DNA of 59,277 nt, from positions 1 to 59,277 of the forward strand of contig CANOHY010000008.1 of assembly GCA_947565915.1 (NCBI GenBank). The letters are read 5' to 3'. Below the pieces are notes generated by a model that was not told where the DNA came from, did not search any database, and saw only the letters and a program-made list of their open reading frames with translations. Each line of letters opens with the position of its first letter. The first letter of the stretch is position 1. A program made the translations under genes and the position numbers. This DNA comes from an uncultured Eggerthellaceae bacterium (lineage in GTDB: Bacteria; Actinomycetota; Coriobacteriia; Coriobacteriales; Eggerthellaceae). Of the stretch, positions 51,509-59,277 are shown piece after piece.

Positions 51509-52132
51509 CTAGTACTCCTCGTAGCGCATGGAGCCGTCGGACATCTGTATCTCGTAATAGCCATGGCTGCCATCGGCGCAATTGGGCACCGGCGTGCGGC
51601 TGATCTCGTAAACACCAGAGGGAGCCGTTTGCTGGGGAGTTGCGTTTTCGTAAGTCGATGCGGGCGTGGGCTCGGGCTCGGGCTCGGGCACAGGGCGCAA
51701 CACGGTGACCACCATTCCGTCTTCAGCGAGAGCATCCAGCTCGATGTCGGTGGTATCGCCCTCTTCCAAAACCACCTGAGCCTCGGCCAGCGCATCAGCC
51801 ACGCTGCCCTCGTTCATCACCACGTCGTAGGTGTTCTCGCCATCGATCACGGTGATATGCATCGCACGGGTGATGTCGATGATGTCGCCGGCCTTGAGCT
51901 TCGTGTCCGCAGCGGGCGAAACGGCGTCATCGGCCCCCAAGGTCACATCGGCTGCCTCCAGAGCATCACCCACCGTCTTGCCATCTTCGACTTCAACCGA
52001 TGACGTGCCCGAAAGCGGGTCGTCGATCTGCACTGTGATCATCTTCGGACCGCAAGAGCTCAGGCAAAGCGCCAAGCACATGCCAGCGATTGCAAGCCCG
52101 ATATATCGAAACATCCGCTTCGTCGTAATCAT
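51509..52132 (-). CDS. Lipoprotein with two DUF348 (RpfB-type) domains
   Basis: A 207-residue lipoprotein. The signal MITTKRMFRYIGLAIAGMCLALCLSSC ends in a lipobox-type LSSC. Two ubiquitin-like DUF348 domains follow (about 30-85 and 86-145, with SVEVEDGKTVGDALEAADVTLGADDAV and TYDVVMNEGSVADALAEAQVVLEEGDT). A Pro/Glu/Thr linker and a 50-residue tail with VPNCADGSHGYYEIQMSDG complete it. DUF348 domains occur in RpfB, the resuscitation-promoting factor, and other wall proteins; here no lysozyme-like catalytic domain is attached. It starts just after the AlgX-like gene, with GAGGAG 8 bases upstream at 52132. A link with growth or the wall is inference. Confidence 0.8.
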   Translation of the reverse strand: MITTKRMFRYIGLAIAGMCLALCLSSCGPKMITVQIDDPLSGTSSVEVEDGKTVGDALEAADVTLGADDAVSPAADTKLKAGDIIDITRAMHITVIDGENTYDVVMNEGSVADALAEAQVVLEEGDTTDIELDALAEDGMVVTVLRPVPEPEPEPTPASTYENATPQQTAPSGVYEISRTPVPNCADGSHGYYEIQMSDGSMRYEEY

Positions 52133-52137
52133 GTTCG

Positions 52138-53664
52138 CTACTCCTCGCATTCCACGGTGCTTGATCCCAGCACCTTATAGCCGGTATCGGCCGCTATCAT
52201 AACAGAAACGCTCAGAGGCGCATCGGCGCCGTATTCAGCAGCGGGCAAGTACGCCAGGAATCCGTCGACGCCATCCGTATTCGTGCAGTCGAAGCATTCG
52301 TAGAGCCCCCGTGCGCCCGATTCGCTCTCTATATATAGATACACGGGTTCGCCTTCGGGCACGCGCGCGGGATCGATGGCCCCCGATACTTCCAGATACA
52401 ACTGCGAATAGGGGCAAGGGCGCGCCTTTACGTCCGCCGAAGAGCCCGAAGCGTGCACGCGCCCTTGGTAGGGAACCTGCGGAGCCACCATGACGGGCGG
52501 CGTTTCGATGAGCCAAGCAGCGTTGCGCTCGGCTATTTCGAAGATGACGTCGGTGGGCTGGCTTGTTTGCAACCCTATGTCGAGCATCATGGGAAAGCTC
52601 TTCGTGAAGAAGCATTTGTTGAAGGAGGATGCGAAATAGGGCACGAGCGCGTTGCCGAACGAATCGCGATACATGTAGAGAGAACCCGACTGGGTGGGAT
52701 CTTCCGTGCGAATGGTGGGGTCTTCCACTGATGCATCTCCCGACAAGCTTGCGAATGCATCCTGGGCCGGGTAGTAGAACTCGTCTTCCACCACATGTGA
52801 GGCCGGATAGATCATGGCCGCAAGGTCGCAAGCGAAATCCGCGCGCTCCTGCGGCTGCATGTCGGAATAATCGAGTGGGGTTTTTCCGAGCGCATCCATG
52901 AGATCCTGGTAGGCAAGAAGCGCTCCCTCGTTGTTCCAATGGGAATCTTGCGCATGATACAAGATGTCCTCTTGTCGCTGGAACAACGCGAAGAGGTCGC
53001 AGTAATCCACCTCGCTTCCCCCCAAAGCCTGCGCGAGCACATCGCGGTTATGAGCGCTCGATACCTTCACGTCAAAGCGATCGGGCATGAATTGAGGGTA
53101 GAGCGTGTTCTTATTGGGTGCGATGGTGAAAACGAAGCGGCTTCCTGTTTGCTCGACGCGGTTTTGAATGAGCTCTAGGTTATGGGCGATTCCCTTAGCC
53201 TGGCGTTCGGTCAGCGTGTTGCGGCCCAAGTAGTCATCGAGCGTGGAAGCATAATAGAGCCAACCCTCCTTGCCCACCACGATTGAGTCGATGTTGGAGG
53301 TGCCGAACACCTTGGCTTGCACAAGCGCGTCAAGCGTCATGGCTTCGGGACGCAACGCGAAGTTGTGCTCGAAGTAATCCCCCAGCTGCGAAGCATATTC
53401 TACGTTCGGGCTACCATCCTCCGTTGTGGGCTCAGGACGAGGTGTGGGCTGCTCGTTTCCTACTGCGCCCGAGGGCCCGGTCACGACGAGCCCCACGAAG
53501 GGGAGAACGCACACGACCAAGCAGGCAACGATGAAGACGGCGAGCCAAGGGCTTCGATGGCTGCCAGCAGCAGAGAGCACATTCGCATCCGCGGTAGCCT
53601 TCGGCTGCGGCTGCGCATTGCTGTCCTCCGAAGACGCCACTTTCGATTTCTGCTCGCCCCGCAT
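52138..53664 (-). CDS. AlgX/AlgJ-like SGNH-type acetyltransferase partner
   Basis: A 508-residue protein. A basic/polar N-terminus with a single membrane helix (about 40-62, WLAVFIVACLVVCVLPFVGLVV) leads to an extracytoplasmic domain of the AlgX/AlgJ type. GKEGWLYYASTLDDYLGRNTLT, FVFTIAPNKNTLYPQFMP and DSHWNNEGALLAYQDLMDAL carry the Asp-x-His catalytic signature, and SLYMYRDSFGNALVPYFASSFNK contains the Ser/Gly signature. Such proteins transfer acetyl groups onto secreted polysaccharides, supplied by a partner MBOAT protein, which is encoded directly upstream. The last ~120 residues look like an extra beta-sandwich domain. The MBOAT stop overlaps its ribosome site; ATG 53664 fits better than GTG 53673. 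Confidence 0.85.
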   Translation of the reverse strand: MRGEQKSKVASSEDSNAQPQPKATADANVLSAAGSHRSPWLAVFIVACLVVCVLPFVGLVVTGPSGAVGNEQPTPRPEPTTEDGSPNVEYASQLGDYFEHNFALRPEAMTLDALVQAKVFGTSNIDSIVVGKEGWLYYASTLDDYLGRNTLTERQAKGIAHNLELIQNRVEQTGSRFVFTIAPNKNTLYPQFMPDRFDVKVSSAHNRDVLAQALGGSEVDYCDLFALFQRQEDILYHAQDSHWNNEGALLAYQDLMDALGKTPLDYSDMQPQERADFACDLAAMIYPASHVVEDEFYYPAQDAFASLSGDASVEDPTIRTEDPTQSGSLYMYRDSFGNALVPYFASSFNKCFFTKSFPMMLDIGLQTSQPTDVIFEIAERNAAWLIETPPVMVAPQVPYQGRVHASGSSADVKARPCPYSQLYLEVSGAIDPARVPEGEPVYLYIESESGARGLYECFDCTNTDGVDGFLAYLPAAEYGADAPLSVSVMIAADTGYKVLGSSTVECEE

Positions 53665-53679
53665 CGCTTGCACCCCCTC

Positions 53680-55107
53680 CTAGAACCTGAAGTAGATGAA
53701 CGGATTGTAGCCACCCGACGAAAGTCGCACCATGCACCACGCCAGTCCCACGAAGGCCACTATATAAGTGGCCGCCACCACAGCGTTTTGGGCGCGAGTG
53801 CGCTGTGACGTCGGTGTGCAAGCAATTGCACGCACGCGATCGGCAAGCGAATGAATAGGACCGCACCCCAGGATGGCCGCAACAAGCATGGCGACGAACC
53901 AAGGCGAGAGCTGTTGCAAGAAGAAGCTTAGGTGCGCATCGGTGAACGAGAAGCCAGCGAACATCTGCCCCAACATGCCCAGCGCAGCCGTGAACGTATC
54001 GGCCCTGAACAGCACGAATCCCACCGTCACCACTAAAAGCAAGTAGATATGGCCTAACGCGCGCGGCATTTGCCGGATGGCCGGCACGTATTCCTCCAGC
54101 ATAAGAAACGCGCCATGCCACAAACCCCAACCCACGAACGTCCAGCTGGCACCGTGCCACAACCCGCACAGGAAGAACACCACCAAGCGATTGGTCGCGG
54201 CGCGCGCCTTGCCCTTGCGGTTTCCACCCAACGGGATGTAGAGATATTCCTTGAACCAGGTGGAGAGCGACATATGCCATTTGCGCCAGAACTGCTTCAC
54301 GCTCTTCGATTCGTAGGGGTAATCGAAGTTTTCCTTGAACCGAAAACCGAACATCATGCCCAAGCCTAAGGCCATGTCGGAATAGCCGCTGAAGTCGTAG
54401 TAGATCTGGAAGACGAACGCAATAGCTCCCAACCATGCCGATAGTATGAACAGCTCGGATGTCGGAGCGGCGAAGATGACGTCTGCCACCTGCCCCATGG
54501 TGTTCGCAATGAGAACCTTCTTGGCCAAACCGCAGATGAACCGACGAAGCCCCTGGGCGATGGCTTGGACGTCCTGGTGGCGATTGAGAATCATTTCATG
54601 GACGTCGTGGTATTTCACGATGGGCCCCGCTATGAGCTGCGGGAAAAACGAGATGTAGAGCAGCACGTAAAAATAATTACGCTGCGCATCCACGATGCGC
54701 CGATACACGTCTATCACGTAGGAAAGGGCCTGGAACGTGAAGAACGAGATGCCGATGGGCAGTGCTATCTGAGGCACAGGAAGCTGGCTGCCTGCAAGCG
54801 CGTTGAACGTTTCCACCAGCATGCCGGAATACTTGAACACCAACAGCATGCCCAAGTTCACCACGATGGCTACCACCAACGGCACACGACTGGCGCGATT
54901 GGTGCGCTCAACCCATAGCGCACAAAGGTAGTTCAAAAGCGAGCTGAACAGCATGAGCAGCACATACACTGGTTCGCCGTAGGCATAGAAGCCCAAGCTG
55001 GCTAGTATGAGCAGAGCATTGCGAAACCGCAGCGACGGCACCACGGTGTAGAGCACGAATACCGTGACGAGGAACACGCTGAGGAATGCTATGGAGCTGA
55101 AGACCAT
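53680..55107 (-). CDS. MBOAT-family O-acyltransferase (AlgI/DltB-like)
   Basis: A 475-residue polytopic membrane protein that moves acyl (usually acetyl) groups across the membrane to an external acceptor. MBOAT hallmarks: FFPQLIAGPIVKYHDV (about 153-168), YYDFSGYSDMALGLGMMFGF (about 239-258), FWRKWHMSLSTWFKEYLYIPLGGNRKG (about 275-301), and the catalytic histidine region LCGLWHGASWTFVGWGLWHG (about 314-333). Length and layout match AlgI. It ends where the AlgX-like gene begins, so the two form an acetylation pair. The acceptor (peptidoglycan, teichoic-type polymer or capsule) is unknown. The region upstream (55,108-55,167) holds only the end of the transglutaminase gene. Confidence 0.93.
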   Translation of the reverse strand: MVFSSIAFLSVFLVTVFVLYTVVPSLRFRNALLILASLGFYAYGEPVYVLLMLFSSLLNYLCALWVERTNRASRVPLVVAIVVNLGMLLVFKYSGMLVETFNALAGSQLPVPQIALPIGISFFTFQALSYVIDVYRRIVDAQRNYFYVLLYISFFPQLIAGPIVKYHDVHEMILNRHQDVQAIAQGLRRFICGLAKKVLIANTMGQVADVIFAAPTSELFILSAWLGAIAFVFQIYYDFSGYSDMALGLGMMFGFRFKENFDYPYESKSVKQFWRKWHMSLSTWFKEYLYIPLGGNRKGKARAATNRLVVFFLCGLWHGASWTFVGWGLWHGAFLMLEEYVPAIRQMPRALGHIYLLLVVTVGFVLFRADTFTAALGMLGQMFAGFSFTDAHLSFFLQQLSPWFVAMLVAAILGCGPIHSLADRVRAIACTPTSQRTRAQNAVVAATYIVAFVGLAWCMVRLSSGGYNPFIYFRF

Positions 55108-55167
55108 GCGAGCGACGTCCTCAGAGCGATTCTTTGCTAGATTGCATGGACACGAACCCGACTCGAA

Positions 55168-56445
55168 CTAGATCTTCACGCGATTCCAGTCGTGGCCCGC
55201 GGAGATGCCGCTTTTATAGGAGACGTCGCAGGGCTCGTCGTAGCTCATCCCAAAGTAAGAATAGCGTGACGAATGCCGCGCCCACTCGGGGTCGTACACG
55301 CGTCCATCAACCTCAGCCCAGCCATGGCCACCACTATTGCAAGCATACACATTCTCGTAGCCAGCCGCCTTTGCCATGTAGGCCATGGCAGCTGCGCAGC
55401 TTAGGCAATTGCCCCCGCGCCCTACGAAGATGTCGTTGGCATAGATCGTGTCCCAACCCATCTGCCTCATATGCGGGATGCGCGGATTGTACTCCGCGAA
55501 ATTATCGCGAATGTGATTGAAGGCTGCCCGCAGCTTCTGCTCCTTGGTCATGGACGAGTTCGTAACCTTGTCGAGCTCGGCCTTTGCGCGCTGCAGCGTG
55601 AGGTCGTGCGGAGAGGTATAGGGCGTAAGCTCACCGCGGTCGTCGGCCCAGTAGTTCTTGCCGTTGACCTTAACCTCGGTGTTGCGCGCGATTACGCCAT
55701 TGCTACCAGCCCAAGCCATGTAGCCTGCCTCCTCAGCTGTGACCACGCGGTTCTTGGCGAACGTTCCGTTGGACGTAATCCAGTAGAGGCGCTCTTTGCC
55801 CCAAGCAGGCGTTTTCAGCCAGAACGGCTGGATGGCAATGCGGCTGCCATTGGTGGCATACCATGCGGTGCCCTCAGACTTCCACCCTTTCTTCACCAGG
55901 TCGCGATCCTCTTCCTGGCTAGTGGTGAAGTTATGGGTTCCCGTCTTTGCATAGGGGTTGAACTGACGAAGCAGGGGCTTTTGATCGGCCGTATCGGAAT
56001 ACCAGCCTATGTTCTCGCCGCGCCAGCCAAGCTTGACGCAGCGGTCGTACTCGGACTTGTCGATGGTGTAGTGATGGTCGTCGCTGTAGGGGTTGTAGAG
56101 ACGATAGACCGGGGTGCCCGATGTGGGAGCCACCCAGCCGATTCCCTCCCATTGCCAACCTGCCTTGGCAATCTTCTTCGCCTCGGACAAGCTGGTCGTG
56201 TACATATGGTCGCACGTCCACTTGTTGTAGAGGCGATAGATATTGGAGTGAGTGCTGGCATAGTCGCCTGCAGCGGTAGTGCTCAGCTCAGTGGTCACCG
56301 AATCGGGAAGCTCAGTCGCCGCAAGGCTATCGGCATGGGCAGGAACTGGGGCGGCAATCACCGCGCAACATGCCAAGAGCAACGCGGCAAGCGCCGCTAA
56401 GCCTGCACTTACCAACCGATTGCGAACGCACAAGGAACCTGACAT
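55168..56445 (-). CDS. Secreted transglutaminase-like protein with DUF5648 repeats
   Basis: A 425-residue secreted protein. Signal peptide: VSAGLAALAALLLACCAVIAA, cleavage probably after AHA. Three DUF5648-type repeats (about 50-190, IYRLYNKWTCDHMYTT, YRLYNPYSDDHHYTIDKSEYD, FNPYAKTGTHNFTTS) come before a region with SNGVIARNTEVKVNGKNYWADDRGE. A transglutaminase-like domain (about 290-425) follows, with catalytic Cys in GGNCLSCAAAM, His in GGHGWAEV and Asp in VYDPEW. The same repeat type is fused to the subtilisin at 17187. The start at 56445 has GGAGGT; a frame to 56673 is not real because it runs through the dispersed hairpin element. Wall cross-linking is a plausible role. Confidence 0.88.
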   Translation of the reverse strand: MSGSLCVRNRLVSAGLAALAALLLACCAVIAAPVPAHADSLAATELPDSVTTELSTTAAGDYASTHSNIYRLYNKWTCDHMYTTSLSEAKKIAKAGWQWEGIGWVAPTSGTPVYRLYNPYSDDHHYTIDKSEYDRCVKLGWRGENIGWYSDTADQKPLLRQFNPYAKTGTHNFTTSQEEDRDLVKKGWKSEGTAWYATNGSRIAIQPFWLKTPAWGKERLYWITSNGTFAKNRVVTAEEAGYMAWAGSNGVIARNTEVKVNGKNYWADDRGELTPYTSPHDLTLQRAKAELDKVTNSSMTKEQKLRAAFNHIRDNFAEYNPRIPHMRQMGWDTIYANDIFVGRGGNCLSCAAAMAYMAKAAGYENVYACNSGGHGWAEVDGRVYDPEWARHSSRYSYFGMSYDEPCDVSYKSGISAGHDWNRVKI

Positions 56446-56557
56446 CACACAACACCTCCGCGAGAATACAGGAATTCTTCGAAAAGACTCATCAGTGCCA
56501 CACGTTATACCATGCAGCCGCGCAGCATTGCAACGACTCCGCCCCCCTGTCTCCCAA

Positions 56558-56684
56558 TAGAATGGTTTGACCCCAACGTGACACGGTATTTCCGGAAACC
56601 AAAAACGCAGAAATGGCCGAAGGACATTTCGAAGCGTTTTGGCTTGAGGATTTACCGTGCGCGTTGGGGTCAAACCATCCCATT
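56558..56684. repeat. Dispersed hairpin element, copy 2, inside a palindrome
   Basis: The core (56,585-56,665) matches the element at 40,511-40,613. It is enclosed by longer arms, AATGGTTTGACCCCAACG on the left and CGTTGGGGTCAAACCAT on the right, giving a near-perfect inverted repeat. It lies between recF and the transglutaminase gene. The same GGGTCAAAC motif is found in the perfect palindrome at 20,921. Confidence 0.75.
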
Positions 56685-56710
56685 GCGCAGAGTTGCGAAA
56701 GACAAAGCAC

Positions 56711-57862
56711 TTAGCTTAGTTGATGGATGTCGGCCCGCGAGAGCAGAGACTCGTTGAAGTTGCTCAGATCCGTGGCGGTGATGAACGTTTGCATCTCGTC
56801 GTTCACGAAGCGCACCAGCATGTCGCGTCGCGTGGCATCGAGTTCGCTCATCACGTCATCGAGCAGCAGCACGGGATACACGCCCAAGCTCTCGAAGACG
56901 AGGTCAACTTCCGCAAGCTTCCATGCCAGCACTAAGCTGCGTTGCTGGCCTTGGCTCGCGAAATAGGCCACATCGCGCCCTCCCAGAAAGAGCGCCAGCT
57001 TGTCGTTGTGCGGTCCCACTAGGCTGCGCTTGCGCGAAGCCTCTTGCGCAGCTTGCCCCTCGAGCGCGCGTGCAAGCTGTTCTTTAACCTCTTCACGCGA
57101 GAGAACGGGCACCTCATCGCCTGGCCCTAGAGTCGCATTCGCCAGATGCATCCACGACGGCTGGTAGACTCCTGCGAACGTCTCATTTCGAAGAGCGCCT
57201 CCCTCTTCTCCAAGGATGCGCTCGTAGTTGCGCGCCACGAGGGGAAACAGACGCTCAGCCAAAGAAATGCGATAGCAGTGAAGTTGCGAGCCGCAAGTGA
57301 TGAGCGTCTCGTTGATGCTCTCGATCATGGGTTGGGGTGCCTCGTCTTTGAGCAGCCTGTTCTTGTAGCGAAGCACCTTCTCGTAGTCGCGATGCACCAC
57401 GTAATAGCTTGACGATAACTGCATCCCCAAACTGTCGAGGGCATTGCGCTTGATTGATGAGGAGCCTTTGGCAAGCTCGAGGTCATCGGGCGTAAACGAG
57501 ACCGCAGGAAGCACGCCTTGTACGTCCTGAATCTTCTTCATCTTGCCATTCACGAGATACCGGCGCTTCCCTGGCTCCAAAAGCAGTTCGGTGTCGAGCC
57601 GCCGATTTCCATCGGTCAGGCGCACTGCAATGCGCGATTCAGCTGCGCCCTCGCGCACCAGCTGGGAAATCTGCCCATGGCGAAACGATTGCGTGGAGGT
57701 CATGAGGGCGATGGCCTCCAGCAGATTGGTCTTTCCCACGCCGTTGCGGCCAATGAGCAACGTCAACCCACCAAGGCCATTCAGCGAAAAACGCTCGTAA
57801 CTCCTGAAATCGCGAACGTCGAGCGACTCGATTCGAAGCGTCGTGTGTTCCTCAGGTGACAT
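56711..57862 (-). CDS. recF: DNA replication and repair protein RecF
   Basis: A 383-residue SMC-like ATPase that helps load RecA at gaps. Motifs: DFRSYERFSLNGLGGLTLLIGRNGVGKTNLLEAIAL with the Walker A loop (about 34-42), ABC-type signature region near ASQGQQRSLVLAWKLAE (about 306-322), and Walker B-like YPVLLLDDVMSELDATRR (about 332-349). The length is normal. It follows dnaN in the usual order with a 41-bp gap. The ATG at 57862 has no strong ribosome site; coupling to dnaN is possible. Confidence 0.96.
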   Translation of the reverse strand: MSPEEHTTLRIESLDVRDFRSYERFSLNGLGGLTLLIGRNGVGKTNLLEAIALMTSTQSFRHGQISQLVREGAAESRIAVRLTDGNRRLDTELLLEPGKRRYLVNGKMKKIQDVQGVLPAVSFTPDDLELAKGSSSIKRNALDSLGMQLSSSYYVVHRDYEKVLRYKNRLLKDEAPQPMIESINETLITCGSQLHCYRISLAERLFPLVARNYERILGEEGGALRNETFAGVYQPSWMHLANATLGPGDEVPVLSREEVKEQLARALEGQAAQEASRKRSLVGPHNDKLALFLGGRDVAYFASQGQQRSLVLAWKLAEVDLVFESLGVYPVLLLDDVMSELDATRRDMLVRFVNDEMQTFITATDLSNFNESLLSRADIHQLS

Positions 57863-57903
57863 CGAGCGTCAGCTTGGTTGGTTACATCCGGTTCGCATGC
57901 GGT

Positions 57904-59001
57904 CTAGATGCGCACCGGCATGACCAGATACAGGAAGCGCTCGTCTTCGTCGGTGCCGCGCATGATTCCCTGCTTCATGGGACCTTGCAGCTCCAACGCG
58001 ATTTCGTCGGAGGTTATTGCAGAGATGCCATCTATCACATAATGGCTGTTGAACGCTATTTCCACGTCTTCGCCTTCGATGGAGGCCTTCACTATCTCTT
58101 GGGTGGAACCCACATCTTGCGTGGTGGTGAGCTGCACGGTTTGACTGGGTGCATTCAGGCTGAAGCGAATCTGCGAGGCACCACTATCCAGAACCGAGGC
58201 GCGCTTCACAGCTGCAAGCAGCGCAGCACGATCCATCACAGCGCGCGTGTTATAGCTATCGGGAATGAGTTGTTGGTAATTCGGGTAATTGCCTTCGATG
58301 CGCCGGTTCACGAATATCGTGGGACCGTAGGTTACTATCACCTGGTTCTCGGCTAGTCCGATCGAGATATCCTCGCCTGTTTTCGGAAGCCCCGCGAGGT
58401 CGAGAACGAAGCTGCTGAAGAGAACTGCCTTGAAATCGTCCACGGCGGCTCCCTCGAGCGGGTGCTCGCAAACACCCAAGCGATATGAGTCGGTGGCGAC
58501 CATCTTGAACATGCCTGCTTCCACTTCAAGGAGCACACCTGTAAGCATCGGCCGAGATTCATCCTTAGCTGCGATACGGCTGACCTTGCGCGCCATGGAC
58601 GAGAAATCATCAAAGGGCACGGTGATCTGCTGGTTCGCATCAACTTGAGGGAACGCAGGGAAATCAAGTGGATCGAGGATGCGAATGGAGAACGAAGACG
58701 ATTCGCACGACATCATGGCGGCATCTTCGTTGGTTTCAATGAAAACTGCAGCATCGGGTAGGCTTTTAACAACATCGATGAACACCTTGCCGGGAAGAAC
58801 AGCTTTCCCTTCCTCCTCTACGAGCGCTGCAGTTTGGTAGCGGACAGACATCTCGAGGTTCGTAGCCTGAAAGAGAACGGCATCTCCTTGCGTTTCCATA
58901 TATATGCCAGCCAAAATGGGAAGGCTGGCACGCTGTGCCAAACCTTTCTGCACGACGGTTAGCGCATTGAGAAGCTCGGATTGGCTGATGCTGAATTTCA
59001 T
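57904..59001 (-). CDS. dnaN: DNA polymerase III subunit beta (sliding clamp)
   Basis: A 365-residue beta clamp that encircles DNA and tethers the polymerase. MKFSISQSELLNALTVVQKGLAQRASLPILAGIYMET is the canonical N-terminus, followed by MSVRYQTAALVEEEG, the conserved VEAGMFKMVATDSYRLGVCEHPL, IFVNRRIEGNYPNYQQLIPDSYNTRAVMDRAAL and the C-terminal YLVMPVRI. Three-domain length is normal. AAGGAG precedes ATG 59001. The gene is followed by recF and is read from the right; dnaA should lie just beyond the window edge. Confidence 0.98.
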   Translation of the reverse strand: MKFSISQSELLNALTVVQKGLAQRASLPILAGIYMETQGDAVLFQATNLEMSVRYQTAALVEEEGKAVLPGKVFIDVVKSLPDAAVFIETNEDAAMMSCESSSFSIRILDPLDFPAFPQVDANQQITVPFDDFSSMARKVSRIAAKDESRPMLTGVLLEVEAGMFKMVATDSYRLGVCEHPLEGAAVDDFKAVLFSSFVLDLAGLPKTGEDISIGLAENQVIVTYGPTIFVNRRIEGNYPNYQQLIPDSYNTRAVMDRAALLAAVKRASVLDSGASQIRFSLNAPSQTVQLTTTQDVGSTQEIVKASIEGEDVEIAFNSHYVIDGISAITSDEIALELQGPMKQGIMRGTDEDERFLYLVMPVRI

Positions 59002-59140
59002 GCGGACTCCTTAGTTGAAGGGCTTTGGATACAGAGTACCAAAGCCAGTCTGGTTTCGCTCCGTTCTTCATTCATGGAAATCGATTCGAATCACCAATAT
59101 TCGAAATTATTCAAATGAGAACACGCGTTCCCTGCACGAC

Positions 59141-59190
59141 TGTGGAAAAAGTGGATAAGTACTGTTTTCCCAGGAGTCGATTGTGGAAAT
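59141..59190. promoter_or_regulatory. DnaA-box-like cluster, likely part of oriC
   Basis: Between dnaN and the window edge, three 9-mers resemble the DnaA box TTATCCACA on the complementary strand: 59,141-59,149 (TTTTCCACA), 59,150-59,158 (TTATCCACT) and 59,182-59,190 (ATTTCCACA). The surrounding 240 bp is AT-richer than the genes and contains no coding frame. Position next to dnaN and clustering fit an origin region or dnaA autoregulatory region. Confidence 0.6.
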
Positions 59191-59277
59191 CCACCGTAAT
59201 GACCATTTGTCAAGGATTATTTCCCCAGGTCGTAAAATCTCTAGCCTTCCCAAAATAATCTCCTTTGCTTCCTAATT

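Noticed and set aside
56446..56673. N-terminal extension of the transglutaminase-like protein
   Set aside because: It translates the dispersed hairpin element (also found at 40.5 kb); the signal peptide and GGAGGT support 56,445.

Overview
The window looks like a chromosomal segment of a high-GC, probably gut-associated actinobacterium of the Coriobacteriia (Eggerthellaceae-like). This placement is an inference. It rests on base composition, the actinobacterial replication gene order at the right end, repeated DUF5648-type cell-wall modules, a very large MucBP-like repeat adhesin, and a 2-hydroxyacyl-CoA dehydratase activator-type fusion protein typical of strict anaerobes. No species is named because no sequence search was possible.

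Left part (1-15,700): tRNA-Ala(TGC) and tRNA-Ile(GAT), both on the minus strand, lie beside a duplicated tRNA-Ala 3' end and repeats. Next come a flavodoxin-fold oxidoreductase, a cysteine-rich small protein, an intergenic zone full of hairpin repeats, ychF and asnB. A plus-strand block follows: a sodium:neurotransmitter-type symporter, a zinc-ribbon membrane protein, a TatD nuclease, a flavoprotein with a histone-H1-like tail, and rsmA. It converges on metG across a perfect 106-bp tandem duplication. A YxeA-like protein and an XRE-type membrane regulator complete this part.

Middle (15,700-29,500): a cell-wall locus has two paralogous coiled-coil/lysozyme-like secreted hydrolases flanking a subtilisin-family protease with three DUF5648 repeats. 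Then come a compact minus-strand operon (dehydratase-activator-like fusion, rsmI, YgjP-type metallopeptidase), endonuclease IV and a small membrane protein.

29,500-45,600: a 3,005-residue secreted protein with about 36 MucBP-like repeats and an AT-rich upstream region; a UPF0210 (PFL) protein; and a tlyA-asd-M28-like operon. The M28-like protein has a large acidic insertion and an altered active site.

Right part (45,900-59,277): the replication-initiation neighbourhood, read leftward: (dnaA lies beyond the edge), DnaA-box-like sites, dnaN, recF, then gyrB and gyrA. Between recF and gyrB sit four cell-envelope genes (transglutaminase/DUF5648 protein, AlgI-like MBOAT, AlgX/AlgJ-like partner, DUF348 lipoprotein) and a DciA-like DUF721 gene. 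GyrA has an unusual acidic N-terminal extension of about 100 residues.

Several families of intergenic palindromes recur through the window: a two-module element near 2.0-2.3 kb and 21.0-21.3 kb, a hairpin element at 40.5 and 56.6 kb, and a perfect 36-bp palindrome at 20.9 kb. They are the best candidates for undescribed sequence elements. Among proteins, the most unusual are the giant adhesin, the M28-like membrane protein and the H1-tailed flavoprotein.
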